From Clostridiales bacterium (GTDB lineage: Bacteria > Bacillota > Clostridia > Lachnospirales > WQUN01), in assembly GCA_031282635.1 (NCBI GenBank), contig JAITDJ010000071.1:1-34350 (forward strand): a stretch of 34,350 bases of DNA, given 5' to 3'. Made by a program: the position numbers and the translations under genes. Position 1 is the stretch's first letter; each line of letters starts with the position of its first letter. Positions 24,278 through 32,423 of this stretch are shown here, piece after piece. The notes below the pieces were generated by a model. That model was not told the DNA's origin, ran no database searches, and saw only the letters and a program-made list of their open reading frames with translations.

Positions 24278-25384
24278 ATGGTTTATTTGACAAGGCTCAA
24301 AAAACGCTCCGACGGGCGCTATCAAAAATTTATCAGATACACTGACAGCGATGGAAATTCAAAACGCAAACCCGTATATGGCAGAACGCTGAGGCAGCTT
24401 GAGGAAAAGGTCCAAAAGGCCATCGAGGAGGAAAAGTGCAAACCCGGATCATGCGGAGGCCTTACAGTAGGCGAATGGGCGCGCACATGGCTTAAAACCG
24501 ACAAACCGGATATTTCCTACAATACAAGGAAAATGTATGAAATTGTGATAAATACTTATATCGTACCGGCCATTGGGCATCTGCCGCTGGCGCTCGTACA
24601 GCTTGACGATATTCAAGAACTGTTAAACGCAAGCAGCGATAACGGCCATAAACGTACGGCGCAGCAAATATACATCACACTGCGCCAGATATTTGAAAGG
24701 GCGCGCAAAAGGAACTATATCATCAAGAACCCCACGCTGGACGCGGAAAGGCCGCTGTACAAAAAGCCGGATAAGCGATCGCTGTCAGACGAAGAAGTTC
24801 AGATGGTAAAGCAAGCCCCTATGCTGTTGAAAGAAAAAACTTTTATATTGCTTCTGCTGCATACAGGCCTGCGCCGAGGGGAGGCGCTCGCCCTTACCCG
24901 CGCGGATCTGGATATGAAGAATAACTGTATAAACGTCCATAAAAGCCTGTATTTTGAAATAAACCGACCGTTTATTAAACCGCCGAAATCAAAATCAGGC
25001 ACCCGCAAAGTCCCAATTATTAACGAACTGAAGCCCATACTTGCGGAATACCTGCTATCACAGAATGGGAGCGTGCTTTTTCCGTCCGCCTCTGGGGAGT
25101 TTATGTCGCAGACTGCTTTCAGGCGCTTCTGGGTAAAAATTATTAAAAGCCTGAACGAGGCGGGCGCCACGGCTTCCGATATCACCCTGCATATCTTCAG
25201 GCACACGTTTTGCTCATGTCTGGTAAGAACCGGCGTTGCTATAAAAGACGCCCAGTATATCCTCGGCCACGCTTCGGCCCGCATAACATTAGATTGGTAT
25301 ACCCATTTCGATCCAAAAGCGACCGAAAACGTCAGAAACCGGCTTAATCAGCATGTAGTCAAAAATGTAGTCAATGGCCTATAA
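24278..25384 (+). CDS. int: Tyrosine-type site-specific integrase
   Basis: 368 residues. The N-terminal 60 residues (LKKRSDGRYQKFIRYTDSDGN) form the AP2-like arm-binding domain typical of Tn916-type integrases, followed by the SAM-like core-binding domain (about 65-165) and the catalytic domain. All active-site residues are present: R199 (TGLRRGEAL), H305 and R308 (HIFRHTF), H331 (LGHASA) and nucleophile Y341 (DWYTHF). It should integrate and excise the island by strand exchange at tRNA-Arg. ATG 24278 sits very close to its GGGAG site; TTG 24287 is an alternative with better spacing. Its excisionase partner survives only as fragments. Confidence 0.95.
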   Translation: MVYLTRLKKRSDGRYQKFIRYTDSDGNSKRKPVYGRTLRQLEEKVQKAIEEEKCKPGSCGGLTVGEWARTWLKTDKPDISYNTRKMYEIVINTYIVPAIGHLPLALVQLDDIQELLNASSDNGHKRTAQQIYITLRQIFERARKRNYIIKNPTLDAERPLYKKPDKRSLSDEEVQMVKQAPMLLKEKTFILLLLHTGLRRGEALALTRADLDMKNNCINVHKSLYFEINRPFIKPPKSKSGTRKVPIINELKPILAEYLLSQNGSVLFPSASGEFMSQTAFRRFWVKIIKSLNEAGATASDITLHIFRHTFCSCLVRTGVAIKDAQYILGHASARITLDWYTHFDPKATENVRNRLNQHVVKNVVNGL

Positions 25385-25546
25385 AAGCCAGTAAAATCAA
25401 TGTGGAGCTGCTGAGTATCTATCAACCACCACCGGCAAGTGCCATATCGCGTCTTGGAGCCGCAATCATATGTATTATATCGTTGTTTATTGTACTTGGT
25501 TTTTGGTTACTTGATCCCGCAAAAAACAAATAAAGCCGGAAGGCAG
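25385..25546. other. Short gene-free stretch after the integrase
   Basis: No supported gene. It contains a bidirectional-terminator-like hairpin at its end (GCCGGAAGG...CTCCGGCTTTTT, about 25534-25565). One AGTGCCAT near 25438 is the inverse of the GTGGCAC boxes beside the tRNA, but a single short match is weak. Confidence 0.4.
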
Positions 25547-25696
25547 TCACACCTCCGGCTTTTTCCTCCAGCCCTTATATTTCCCGCTTTTCACCCGCCG
25601 GTCCTCCGGGCGCGGCGTGTCCGCAGGGATCACCCAATGATTGCCAACCTTAACAGCCGGAATTACTCCAAACTTTGCATAGCGGTATATCCGCTT
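25547..25696 (-). pseudogene. xis: Excisionase-like HTH protein, 5'-truncated remnant 2
   Basis: On the minus strand an in-frame run before TGA at 25547 reads YRYAKFGVIPAVKVGNHWVI, then PADTPRPEDRRVKSGKYKGW. This is the C-terminal half of the HTH/excisionase proteins common in clostridial mobile elements (R-P-A-KvG-W-IPaDaekP-D-RikSGKY). The N-terminal recognition part is missing and there is no start codon: directly upstream in the same frame lies the TAG of the next fragment. It is unlikely to make a functional excisionase. Confidence 0.7.
25552..25585. repeat. Direct repeat flanking the integrase, copy 2
   Basis: Counterpart of 23997-24030 (CCTCCGGCTTTTTCC...CCAGCCCTTATATTTCC), with two substitutions and one missing base. 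Both copies encode the same excisionase-like tail. Confidence 0.7.
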
Positions 25697-26139
25697 CTAT
25701 TCATCCTCAATCGTCAAAACTGCTTTAGGCCGTATCCATTTTAACATAGCCAGGTCTACTATTGCAGTTAATATTTCTTCTTCCGCCCCTGCCCACTGCT
25801 TTTTCCAGTTAAGCACGTACTCCAGTATATCCTTGTCAGAAACATCTTCCTGCGCCTTTATAAGCATGTCATAAGCATAAAGTGCTGTCGCCGATATTTC
25901 GGCCTGTGCGGTAGAACGGATACGGCTAAATAAATCTATCGTTTTTTCCGTGGCGTCAATTTCAAACTGGCTATACTTAGAAAAATCCAAATTAAACTCA
26001 GATGAAACAACAGTTTCCAGCATTTTGTCGCCTACCCGGCATTCTGTCATGAGGTTCGCGTTGGAAAACGCTGTTATCGCTTGTTTAGCCTCTTCCGAAT
26101 AAGGCCCATAAGCGCCCTTGCGAAAAACAAAGCCAGTGT
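25697..26139 (-). pseudogene. Winged-helix-type protein of unknown function, 5' part removed by the Tn7-like insertion
   Basis: On the minus strand about 147 codons read TGFVFRKGAYGPYSEEAK... to ...MLKWIRPKAVLTIEDE before TAG. The YGPYSEE block is reminiscent of the winged-helix region of DUF4065/SocA-type proteins, which often belong to toxin-antitoxin or phage-related loci, but I cannot assign the family firmly. The frame continues past 26139 only into the A/T-rich transposon end, so the original N-terminus and promoter are gone. Hence the island gene was probably interrupted by transposition. Confidence 0.6.
26135..26139. other. Predicted 5-bp target site duplication
   Basis: AGTGT directly precedes the proposed transposon terminus. 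Tn7-like elements duplicate 5 bases; the matching copy would lie beyond the window. Confidence 0.4.
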
Positions 26140-26146
26140 TGTAGAT

Positions 26147-26282
26147 GCACATTAAAGTTATATAATTACGATGTATAGTTCCATAAAATACATTATAGTT
26201 ATATAATAATCCTTGCACAAGATATTATACAATAAAGTTCAATAAAACAATTGATAGCCGAACAACAAAGTTGTATAATAGT
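26147..26282 (+). repeat. Five TnsB-binding-site-like repeats
   Basis: Copies of the pattern ACAnTAAAGTTnnATAAt have their GTT at 26157, 26178, 26198, 26237 and 26270. The first three abut (spacing 21 and 20), the last two are further apart (39 and 33). Copies: ACATTAAAGTTATATAAT, ATGTATAGTTCCATAAAA, ACATTATAGTTATATAAT, ACAATAAAGTTCAATAAA, ACAACAAAGTTGTATAAT. The same orientation throughout is expected for a Tn7-type end. Confidence 0.8.
26251..26279 (+). promoter_or_regulatory. Promoter of the tns operon
   Basis: TTGATA (26251-26256), a 17-base spacer and TATAAT (26274-26279), starting transcription about 15 bases before tnsA. TnsB-like site 5 covers the spacer and the -10, so TnsB bound there would be expected to repress the operon. 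Confidence 0.8.
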
Positions 26283-26299
26283 TGTGTGAGGTGGTGCAT

Positions 26300-27112
26300 A
26301 TGGCAAAACATCGGCGTGTATGGAATGGTTCCGTATTCAACAGATACCTGCGCGAAGGACGTGGACAAGGGACAGGGATAAATTATAATCCTTGGATTCA
26401 TATACAGGACTTTCCCTCTCTTGGCATGGTATCACGGGTATCAGGTACAACAACGGGTCGCATTCATCACTTGATGTCAAACCTTGAGCTTTCCCTATTT
26501 TATCTGTTGGATTGGTCAGATGATATAACAGATATACGCGAGCAGTACCCGTTGATTGATTTAACGCAAGCGATTGAGATAGCGGAAAAAGCAAACATTC
26601 GGTATCCATATGACTCAAAGAGCGGCTTCCCATATGTTTTGACGAGTGATTTTTACATTGAAACAAAGCAAGGAACGATAGTTGTTTCGGTCAAACCATC
26701 GTCAGAACTTGGGAAGCCGCGAGTTCGCGAAAAACTGGAAATAGAGCGCCGCTATTGGAACATGCGTGGCGTCCAATGGAACATTATGACTGAGAACGAG
26801 ATAAGTCACACAAAGGCACACAACATTGAATGGTTGTCGCAAGCAAAAGATTTAGCAGTTTTCGGATTGTCAAAAGCAATTCAGGATGCTTGCTGTGAAT
26901 ACTTTTTGGAGTCATATAGCACCATCCGTTCTTCCCTTGCCGTCTTGTTCAAGACAGTTGAGATGGCGTTTGGATTGGTCGCCGGTATGGGACTGAATAT
27001 CTACAAACATTTGGCTTATTGGAAACGAATAGCTTTTAATGCCGATGAGACGGTAAATTTGACAGAGTTTTCGCACACGTTCAATTTATGTTACGCCGGA
27101 GGTGCGGTGTGA
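26300..27112 (+). CDS. tnsA: TnsA-like endonuclease of a Tn7-like transposon
   Basis: About 270 residues. TnsA cuts the 5' ends of the transposon so that, together with TnsB, the element moves by cut-and-paste. The restriction-enzyme-like active site is complete: E63 (SNLELSLFYLLDW), D117 (LTSDFYIET) and K132 (VVSVKPSSE). A C-terminal winged-helix half that contacts TnsC follows from about residue 165. I chose the ATG at 26300 with GAGGTGG 6 bases upstream; the frame also extends to TTG 26282. Its stop overlaps the tnsB start (GTGTGA). Confidence 0.93.
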   Translation: MAKHRRVWNGSVFNRYLREGRGQGTGINYNPWIHIQDFPSLGMVSRVSGTTTGRIHHLMSNLELSLFYLLDWSDDITDIREQYPLIDLTQAIEIAEKANIRYPYDSKSGFPYVLTSDFYIETKQGTIVVSVKPSSELGKPRVREKLEIERRYWNMRGVQWNIMTENEISHTKAHNIEWLSQAKDLAVFGLSKAIQDACCEYFLESYSTIRSSLAVLFKTVEMAFGLVAGMGLNIYKHLAYWKRIAFNADETVNLTEFSHTFNLCYAGGAV

Positions 27113-29193
27113 GTATTAGCATTAACACAATTATATTTGACGTTAACACAGGAGCGCAGTATTTAGTCCTTTGGATTGATCGGGACGGCAAATACGGCTA
27201 CTGGCACAATCTGTCGGGTACATCACGAACACCGGTAAAATTCAGGAGTGCAGAAGTTCACGTAAACATTACAAATGGTAGCTACGAAACAGACATATTT
27301 AAGGCGCAATTGCGTACAGAAGAAACACTTAGCCTAAAAGAACGAGAGCATCGTGATAAGCAATGGGGTTTAATCCAGTCGTTGGTTGAACGCGAGCCGG
27401 AAATATATGAGAAAAGCCAACGTTGGCAAATGCTCTGTGAGGTTTCTGAACAAAACGGTATTAAAGTTAACAACATATATGCTTTGTTAGACCGATATTG
27501 GCGTTCCGGTAAAAGTAAGAATGGATTATTGCCATTGTATTCAAACTGTGGTTCAAAAGGCAAGCCAAGAAAGAATTATTCCGAAAAGCCCGGAGTCAAG
27601 GCTGAAAGTGGCAAACCATTATCTGATACCGACCGCACGAACTTTGAAAGCACTATCCGAAAATACTATCTTACACAGCAAAAACGAAGTCTTAAGTCAA
27701 CTTATGAGAAACTGTTGCAAGATTTTTACACACGTAGAACTGGCGACGGCAGGCTAAAGCTGTTTGAGCCGTCTGAGATTCCAACATTCCGGCAGTTTCA
27801 ATATTGGTATTACGCAAATACTGACATAGTCAACGAGAAGAAAAAGCGCGATGGCGAAAGAGAGTTTGAACTAAACAGCCGTGCTGTTCTCGGTAAATCC
27901 GACTACGGTTTGATGGGCCCGGGGGCGCAGTTTCAAGTTGACGCCACAGTCGGTGACGTATATTTGGTGTCGCAGTTTGACCGTTCTAATATTATTGGCC
28001 GCCCTGTGCTGTATTTTATCGTTGACGCTTTTAGCAGAATGATTGTTGGGATGAGCGTTGGATTGGAAGGGCCGAGTTGGAACGGATTAGCGGCGGCGAT
28101 AACTAATATGGCGGCGGATAAAGTCGTGTTTTGCAAACAATATGGTGTGGATATTTCCGAAAGTGACTGGCCGTGCCGTTATGTTCCGGCGTCATTGCTC
28201 GGTGATAGAGGCGAGTTAGAAAGCAAAAACGCAGATAACCTTGTAAATATGTTTGGTATCCGTATAGTAAACGCTCCGCCATATCGTGCCGACCTGAAAG
28301 GCATTGTTGAGCAGCATTTCCGTACAATCAACACCAATGCGGTCGCGCTGCTACCCGGAAGTGTAAAACCGGATATGAGTAAACGTGGAGGACACGATTA
28401 CAGGCTTGACGCAATACTTGACATCAGGCAACTTACTCAAATTATAATCAAAAGTGTGCTGTATCACAACAAATTTCAATATATGGAGTCTTTTGCAAAA
28501 AGCGAAGCAATGATGGTGGCGGGTGTCAATGCTATTCCAATAAAGCTGTGGGAATGGGGCATAGAAAACTGCTCCGGCGCATTGCGAGTATTTCCGGAAG
28601 AAACAGTTAAATTTGCCGTGTTACCAACCGAAAAAGCAACTGTAACCGAGAAAGGGATACGGTTCAAAGGCCTATACTACTTGTGCGACCGTGCCAAGGA
28701 GGAGATGTGGTTTGAGAAAGCGCGGGCAAAAAAATATTGGTCAATCACTGTTTCATATGACCCTCGTGAAATGACCAATATTTACATTTGGGATGCAGCC
28801 TCCAAGAAGTATGATACCTGTTATTTATTGGATTGGAACAGCAAAAACGCAGAAAAAGCGCTTGCTGAAATTGTCTATGAACAGCAAAAAGAAAAACTTG
28901 AAGGAAAACGGCTCAATGCTACGGCAACGGAGGCGAAAGTAAATCTAAACGCGGATATTGACTCAATCGTTGCCGAGGCGAAGCGGATGAGCAAATCCAC
29001 TTCTGTAAAAAGCAAAAGCGAACGAATTTCCAATATTAGGGATAATCGCATTGCCGAACGCACGAGAATACAAAGCGGCGCAACTCCAGAATCCGAAGTC
29101 TCGTTCCCCACCGCGTTGCAAAACAAACCAGAAGAAGAACTGTCGCCCGTACTTCGTTTGATTAAAGCAAAAGCAGAGGAGAAATTGAAATGA
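27109..29193 (+). CDS. tnsB: TnsB-like DDE transposase
   Basis: 694 residues, the retroviral-integrase-type transposase that binds the end repeats, cuts the 3' ends and joins them to the target. Catalytic triad D278 (FQVDATVGDVYL), D366 (LLGDRGELESK) and E401 (KGIVEQHFRTINT) is intact. An N-terminal DNA-binding part (about 1-260) precedes it, and a basic C-terminal tail with a TnsC-contact role follows. The start is GTG 27109 with GGAGGT upstream. Its last codon overlaps the ATG of the ATPase-TOPRIM gene, so the two are translationally coupled, which is unusual. Confidence 0.95.
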   Translation: MSISINTIIFDVNTGAQYLVLWIDRDGKYGYWHNLSGTSRTPVKFRSAEVHVNITNGSYETDIFKAQLRTEETLSLKEREHRDKQWGLIQSLVEREPEIYEKSQRWQMLCEVSEQNGIKVNNIYALLDRYWRSGKSKNGLLPLYSNCGSKGKPRKNYSEKPGVKAESGKPLSDTDRTNFESTIRKYYLTQQKRSLKSTYEKLLQDFYTRRTGDGRLKLFEPSEIPTFRQFQYWYYANTDIVNEKKKRDGEREFELNSRAVLGKSDYGLMGPGAQFQVDATVGDVYLVSQFDRSNIIGRPVLYFIVDAFSRMIVGMSVGLEGPSWNGLAAAITNMAADKVVFCKQYGVDISESDWPCRYVPASLLGDRGELESKNADNLVNMFGIRIVNAPPYRADLKGIVEQHFRTINTNAVALLPGSVKPDMSKRGGHDYRLDAILDIRQLTQIIIKSVLYHNKFQYMESFAKSEAMMVAGVNAIPIKLWEWGIENCSGALRVFPEETVKFAVLPTEKATVTEKGIRFKGLYYLCDRAKEEMWFEKARAKKYWSITVSYDPREMTNIYIWDAASKKYDTCYLLDWNSKNAEKALAEIVYEQQKEKLEGKRLNATATEAKVNLNADIDSIVAEAKRMSKSTSVKSKSERISNIRDNRIAERTRIQSGATPESEVSFPTALQNKPEEELSPVLRLIKAKAEEKLK

Positions 29194-30818
29194 ATAAAAC
29201 TATTAAGTTTCCTCATGGTGAAGATGTCACGTTTGAGGGCGGCAAGCCGATTGTAATACTCGGAGCTAATGGAGCCGGGAAGACGCGATTTGGAGTGAAA
29301 ATAGAGGAACTGAACGACAAACGTGTCAACTATTCAAGTGTTGGTGTCGATGAAATGCTTGTCCACAGAATATCAGCACAAAAATCACTGAACATATCTG
29401 ACACCATTTTGCTAATGGATTACAATAGTTCTCAAAGAGCTGTCTACTTTGGGGATGCATACAGCAACTCAACAAAAAGTGGGCATAGATATGGCCGTCA
29501 ACCCGCAACATTTCTTCTTAATGATTATGATAAGGCACTCGCATATCTTTTTGCCAAAGAAAACAAAGAGCTTCAAGATACGCATATAGCAGAGGTAAGC
29601 GCTAACGCAAAAGGAGAACCCCGTCCTGCGATAATAACAACCATCCGAGAGACAGCAACAGAAATATGGAATAATTTATTACCTAAACGTAAGATTGATT
29701 TGACGGGCAATGCGGTACATGCATTAAAAGGCGAAGAAAAATATCACGGAAAAGAAATGAGTGATGGCGAACGTGTAATGCTGTACATGATTTGCCAAGT
29801 ATTACTCTTGCCACCCAAGAGTGTTATTATTATTGATGAACCTGAACTTCATATACATAAAGCAATAGTGAAAAAGCTGTGGGACAAACTCGAAACGTCA
29901 CGCAATGACTGTGTGTTTATGTATATAACTCACGATTTAGATTTTGCAGCCTCAAGAAATATCGAAAAAGTCTTGTGGATAAAAAGTTATGATGGTTCAG
30001 ATTGGGAGTATGAATTTCTTAATATAAGAGATTACGCCGAATTACCACAGGAGCTTTTATTCGAGGTGATTGGAACTCGGAAAAAAGTGCTTTTCGTTGA
30101 GGGAGAGCGGAATAATTATGACTACGATCTTTATAATGAGTTTTTCAAAGATAAAGGTTATCATGTCATCCCTTGCGGCGGATGCCAAGAGGTTGTGAGG
30201 ATTTACAAGGCAAAGAAAGCATATGAAACTCTAAGCGGAATAGAGGCTCACTGTATTATTGACCGCGATTTTCGAACGGATACTGAGATTACGGCACTAA
30301 AAAATGATGGCGTGAACTTTTTGGACGTTGCGGAAGTTGAAAACCTATTTGTTGTTCCTGCACTACTCGACATAATGGAGAAACAGCTTGGTTGTGACAC
30401 TGGTTCGGCTCAAAACGCAAAAGATTTTATTTCCGGCTTGTTCAACAGTAATAAAGATAATCAGATTAAAGAAGCGTTCCTTAAAGAAGTCAATCATCAG
30501 TTGACTCTGTTGAATTACGACGACAACAAATTAACTCCACAGGACATTCACTGTGATATTGCTGATAAATTCAGTGAGGAAAATGTAAAAGCGTACTTTG
30601 AAGGAAAAGAAGGCGCATTCGGAACCGTCACAGATATTACCGGCATATTACGAGTATTTAACTTTAAGGAACTTAGTGGGAAAATCGGCTCAAGATTTGG
30701 ATTGCACGGCTATATGGAATATCCCAAACGTGTCATTAACCTATTGAAGTCAAATCAAGATGGTGTTAGGAAGCGTATTTTAGATGCGTTAAAGCCTTAT
30801 ATTCCTGATTTGCCATAA
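29190..30818 (+). CDS. PARIS-like fusion: AAA (AriA-type) ATPase + DUF4435/TOPRIM (AriB-type) nuclease
   Basis: 542 residues. Part one is an ABC-class ATPase of the AAA_15/AAA_21 type: Walker A GANGAGKT (25-32), signature MSDGER (190-195), Walker B IIIDEPELHIH (D216, E217) and the switch histidine H248 in YITHDLDFA. Part two from about residue 295 is a DUF4435 TOPRIM-like domain: E304 in LFVEGERNNYDYDLY, D358-R-D360 in CIIDRDF, and E382/E384 in VAEVENLFV. This order matches AriA followed by AriB of the PARIS phage-defence system, where AriB is a tRNA-cutting nuclease released on sensing anti-restriction proteins. The ATG overlaps the tnsB stop; tnsC follows 54 bases later. OLD/GajA-like nuclease is the alternative. 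All motifs are intact. A role in transposition rather than defence is possible. Confidence 0.8.
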   Translation: MNKTIKFPHGEDVTFEGGKPIVILGANGAGKTRFGVKIEELNDKRVNYSSVGVDEMLVHRISAQKSLNISDTILLMDYNSSQRAVYFGDAYSNSTKSGHRYGRQPATFLLNDYDKALAYLFAKENKELQDTHIAEVSANAKGEPRPAIITTIRETATEIWNNLLPKRKIDLTGNAVHALKGEEKYHGKEMSDGERVMLYMICQVLLLPPKSVIIIDEPELHIHKAIVKKLWDKLETSRNDCVFMYITHDLDFAASRNIEKVLWIKSYDGSDWEYEFLNIRDYAELPQELLFEVIGTRKKVLFVEGERNNYDYDLYNEFFKDKGYHVIPCGGCQEVVRIYKAKKAYETLSGIEAHCIIDRDFRTDTEITALKNDGVNFLDVAEVENLFVVPALLDIMEKQLGCDTGSAQNAKDFISGLFNSNKDNQIKEAFLKEVNHQLTLLNYDDNKLTPQDIHCDIADKFSEENVKAYFEGKEGAFGTVTDITGILRVFNFKELSGKIGSRFGLHGYMEYPKRVINLLKSNQDGVRKRILDALKPYIPDLP

Positions 30819-30872
30819 CGCTATGAGTGTGTGCAAACTATACCGACGCCTTCAGTAGAAAGGGTTTATAAA

Positions 30873-32423
30873 ATGACCGAACAGCAAGCGATATACACCG
30901 AGCAGGAGTTCTTGCCTGAGTATAAAAACAATCCATTGATTGAAGCGTTACCTCCGATTTTGGAAGATAGCGGCAAGGTCATTGACATGCTCTCGCATAA
31001 CGATGGACATCACGATGGTGAGCGTCAATTAAGCTCGCAACATCGTATGCACTGCGTTCTGAGACTGTTCAGATATTTTCAACCGTTAGAGCAGCATATT
31101 GATATTGAACAGCGGTTTTCTCTTTGCATCCGGCAAGGTTATCTGCATCGCAGCCCGCTTTCCCCGGATTACGCTATGGCTTTAGCTGATGGTCACAAGG
31201 TTATAAAAAGCGGGAGCTATATCTTGCCGATTGAGTACAATCCGACCGGTTCGGGATTCACGATAATCGGGTTATCCGGGATAGGAAAAACTTCGGCAGT
31301 TACACGGGTGCTGAATCTGTATCCACAGGTTATTGTACATTCGCGCTATCACGATACGCCGCTCATATTGAAACAGATTGTATGGCTTAAACTGGAGTGT
31401 CCTCACGACGGTTTAGTGAAGGGGCTGTGTATGGAGTTTTTCGGAGCTGTTGATCGCGCCGCCGGAACCAATTATTTTGAGATGTACGCAAAGCGCGCGT
31501 CTACTATTGATATTTTGATGCTGAGAATGGAACAGATAGCGCGGCTTCATTGTGTAGGCGTACTCGTAATTGACGAGATACAACACCTAACCCTCGCAAA
31601 AGGCGGCGGGTCTGAAAAAATGCTGAACTTCCTTGTTACGCTTGTAAATAAAATAGGCATCCCAGTTGTTCTTATCGGAACCACGCTCGCAATGGAGGTT
31701 CTGCAAAGCAAGTTCCGCCAAGCGCGGCGCAGCAGCGGCCATCAAGGGGATTTGTTATGGGACAGAATGAAAAATGATACCTCGTGGGATATTTTTGTAT
31801 CGACTATGTGGAAAAATCAATGGACTCGGCAAATAGTACTGATAAATGACGAGTTTAAGAATGCGCTTTACTATGAAAGTCAGGGCATAGCTGACATTGC
31901 CGTGAAACTATATGCCATGGCACAGATTCGGGCTATCGGATTGCAGACGGATATAATTACCCCGGATGATTTTCACATTGTCGCTTCCGAAAAGCTTGGA
32001 CTGGTGAAACCCGCGCTTGACGCCCTGCGCTCCGGCGACAAGAAGCGAATAGCGGCAATCGGTGATATTGCGCCGATTAGTATAGAAGATTATTATATGG
32101 CATATTTATCCATGCTGCCGCCGGCAACAGAGAGCGTTCCCGAAAAACGCACTGAAATTACTCTGTCGGAGCAAGTTGTGCTAAAACTGTTGGAGATGGG
32201 CATTGAGCCAACGCAGGCGAAAAGGCTTGTCGGAAAGGCTATGGCAGGAAACACAGGCAAAAAAACGCTCGCCGGGTTAATACTCAAAGCGGTTACGCTT
32301 TACGCATCCGAATCTGAAAATACAAAACAAGACTCCGATGATGGTGGAGCACCTAATGATGTCCGTGAAGCAAGCGGTTATGATGGCATGAAAGCTGCCG
32401 GGTTGGTCGGCAAGCCGTTGTGA
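30873..32423 (+). CDS. tnsC: TnsC-like AAA+ regulator of transposition
   Basis: About 516 residues. TnsC polymerises on target DNA in an ATP-dependent way, linking TniQ/TnsD to the TnsAB transposase. Walker A GLSGIGKT (133-140, K139), Walker B LVIDEIQHL (D234, E235) and sensor 1 VVLIGTT are present, within a region typical of the TniB/TnsC AAA_22 family. The N-terminal 110 and C-terminal 180 residues are longer than the core and probably contact TniQ and TnsAB. The ATG at 30873 has AGAAAGGG 8 bases upstream; a GTG at 30831 is possible but lacks a site. The stop overlaps the tniQ GTG. Confidence 0.94.
   Translation: MTEQQAIYTEQEFLPEYKNNPLIEALPPILEDSGKVIDMLSHNDGHHDGERQLSSQHRMHCVLRLFRYFQPLEQHIDIEQRFSLCIRQGYLHRSPLSPDYAMALADGHKVIKSGSYILPIEYNPTGSGFTIIGLSGIGKTSAVTRVLNLYPQVIVHSRYHDTPLILKQIVWLKLECPHDGLVKGLCMEFFGAVDRAAGTNYFEMYAKRASTIDILMLRMEQIARLHCVGVLVIDEIQHLTLAKGGGSEKMLNFLVTLVNKIGIPVVLIGTTLAMEVLQSKFRQARRSSGHQGDLLWDRMKNDTSWDIFVSTMWKNQWTRQIVLINDEFKNALYYESQGIADIAVKLYAMAQIRAIGLQTDIITPDDFHIVASEKLGLVKPALDALRSGDKKRIAAIGDIAPISIEDYYMAYLSMLPPATESVPEKRTEITLSEQVVLKLLEMGIEPTQAKRLVGKAMAGNTGKKTLAGLILKAVTLYASESENTKQDSDDGGAPNDVREASGYDGMKAAGLVGKPL

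Larger units (their letters stand above)
20516..26139. mobile_element. Integrative genomic island next to tRNA-Arg
   Basis: The segment begins at the tRNA 3' end and holds two Xre regulators, a DUF4041/T5orf172 protein, HicAB, a small-RNA candidate, a tyrosine integrase and excisionase-like remnants, then is interrupted by the Tn7-like element. No structural, replication or conjugation genes are visible, so its type (phage remnant, ICE remnant or island) is open. I could not find a second copy of the tRNA 3' end inside the window, so the right boundary is unknown. Confidence 0.55.

Noticed and set aside
26282-26299. Longer TnsA start at TTG 26282
   Set aside because: It would start at or before the predicted transcription start and loses the well-placed GAGGTGG site; ATG 26300 also gives E63 the family position.
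29190-30818. Reading the fusion gene as a second TnsC or as TnsE
   Set aside because: The ATPase has an ABC-type signature and switch histidine followed by a TOPRIM-like domain, neither of which occurs in TnsC or TnsE.
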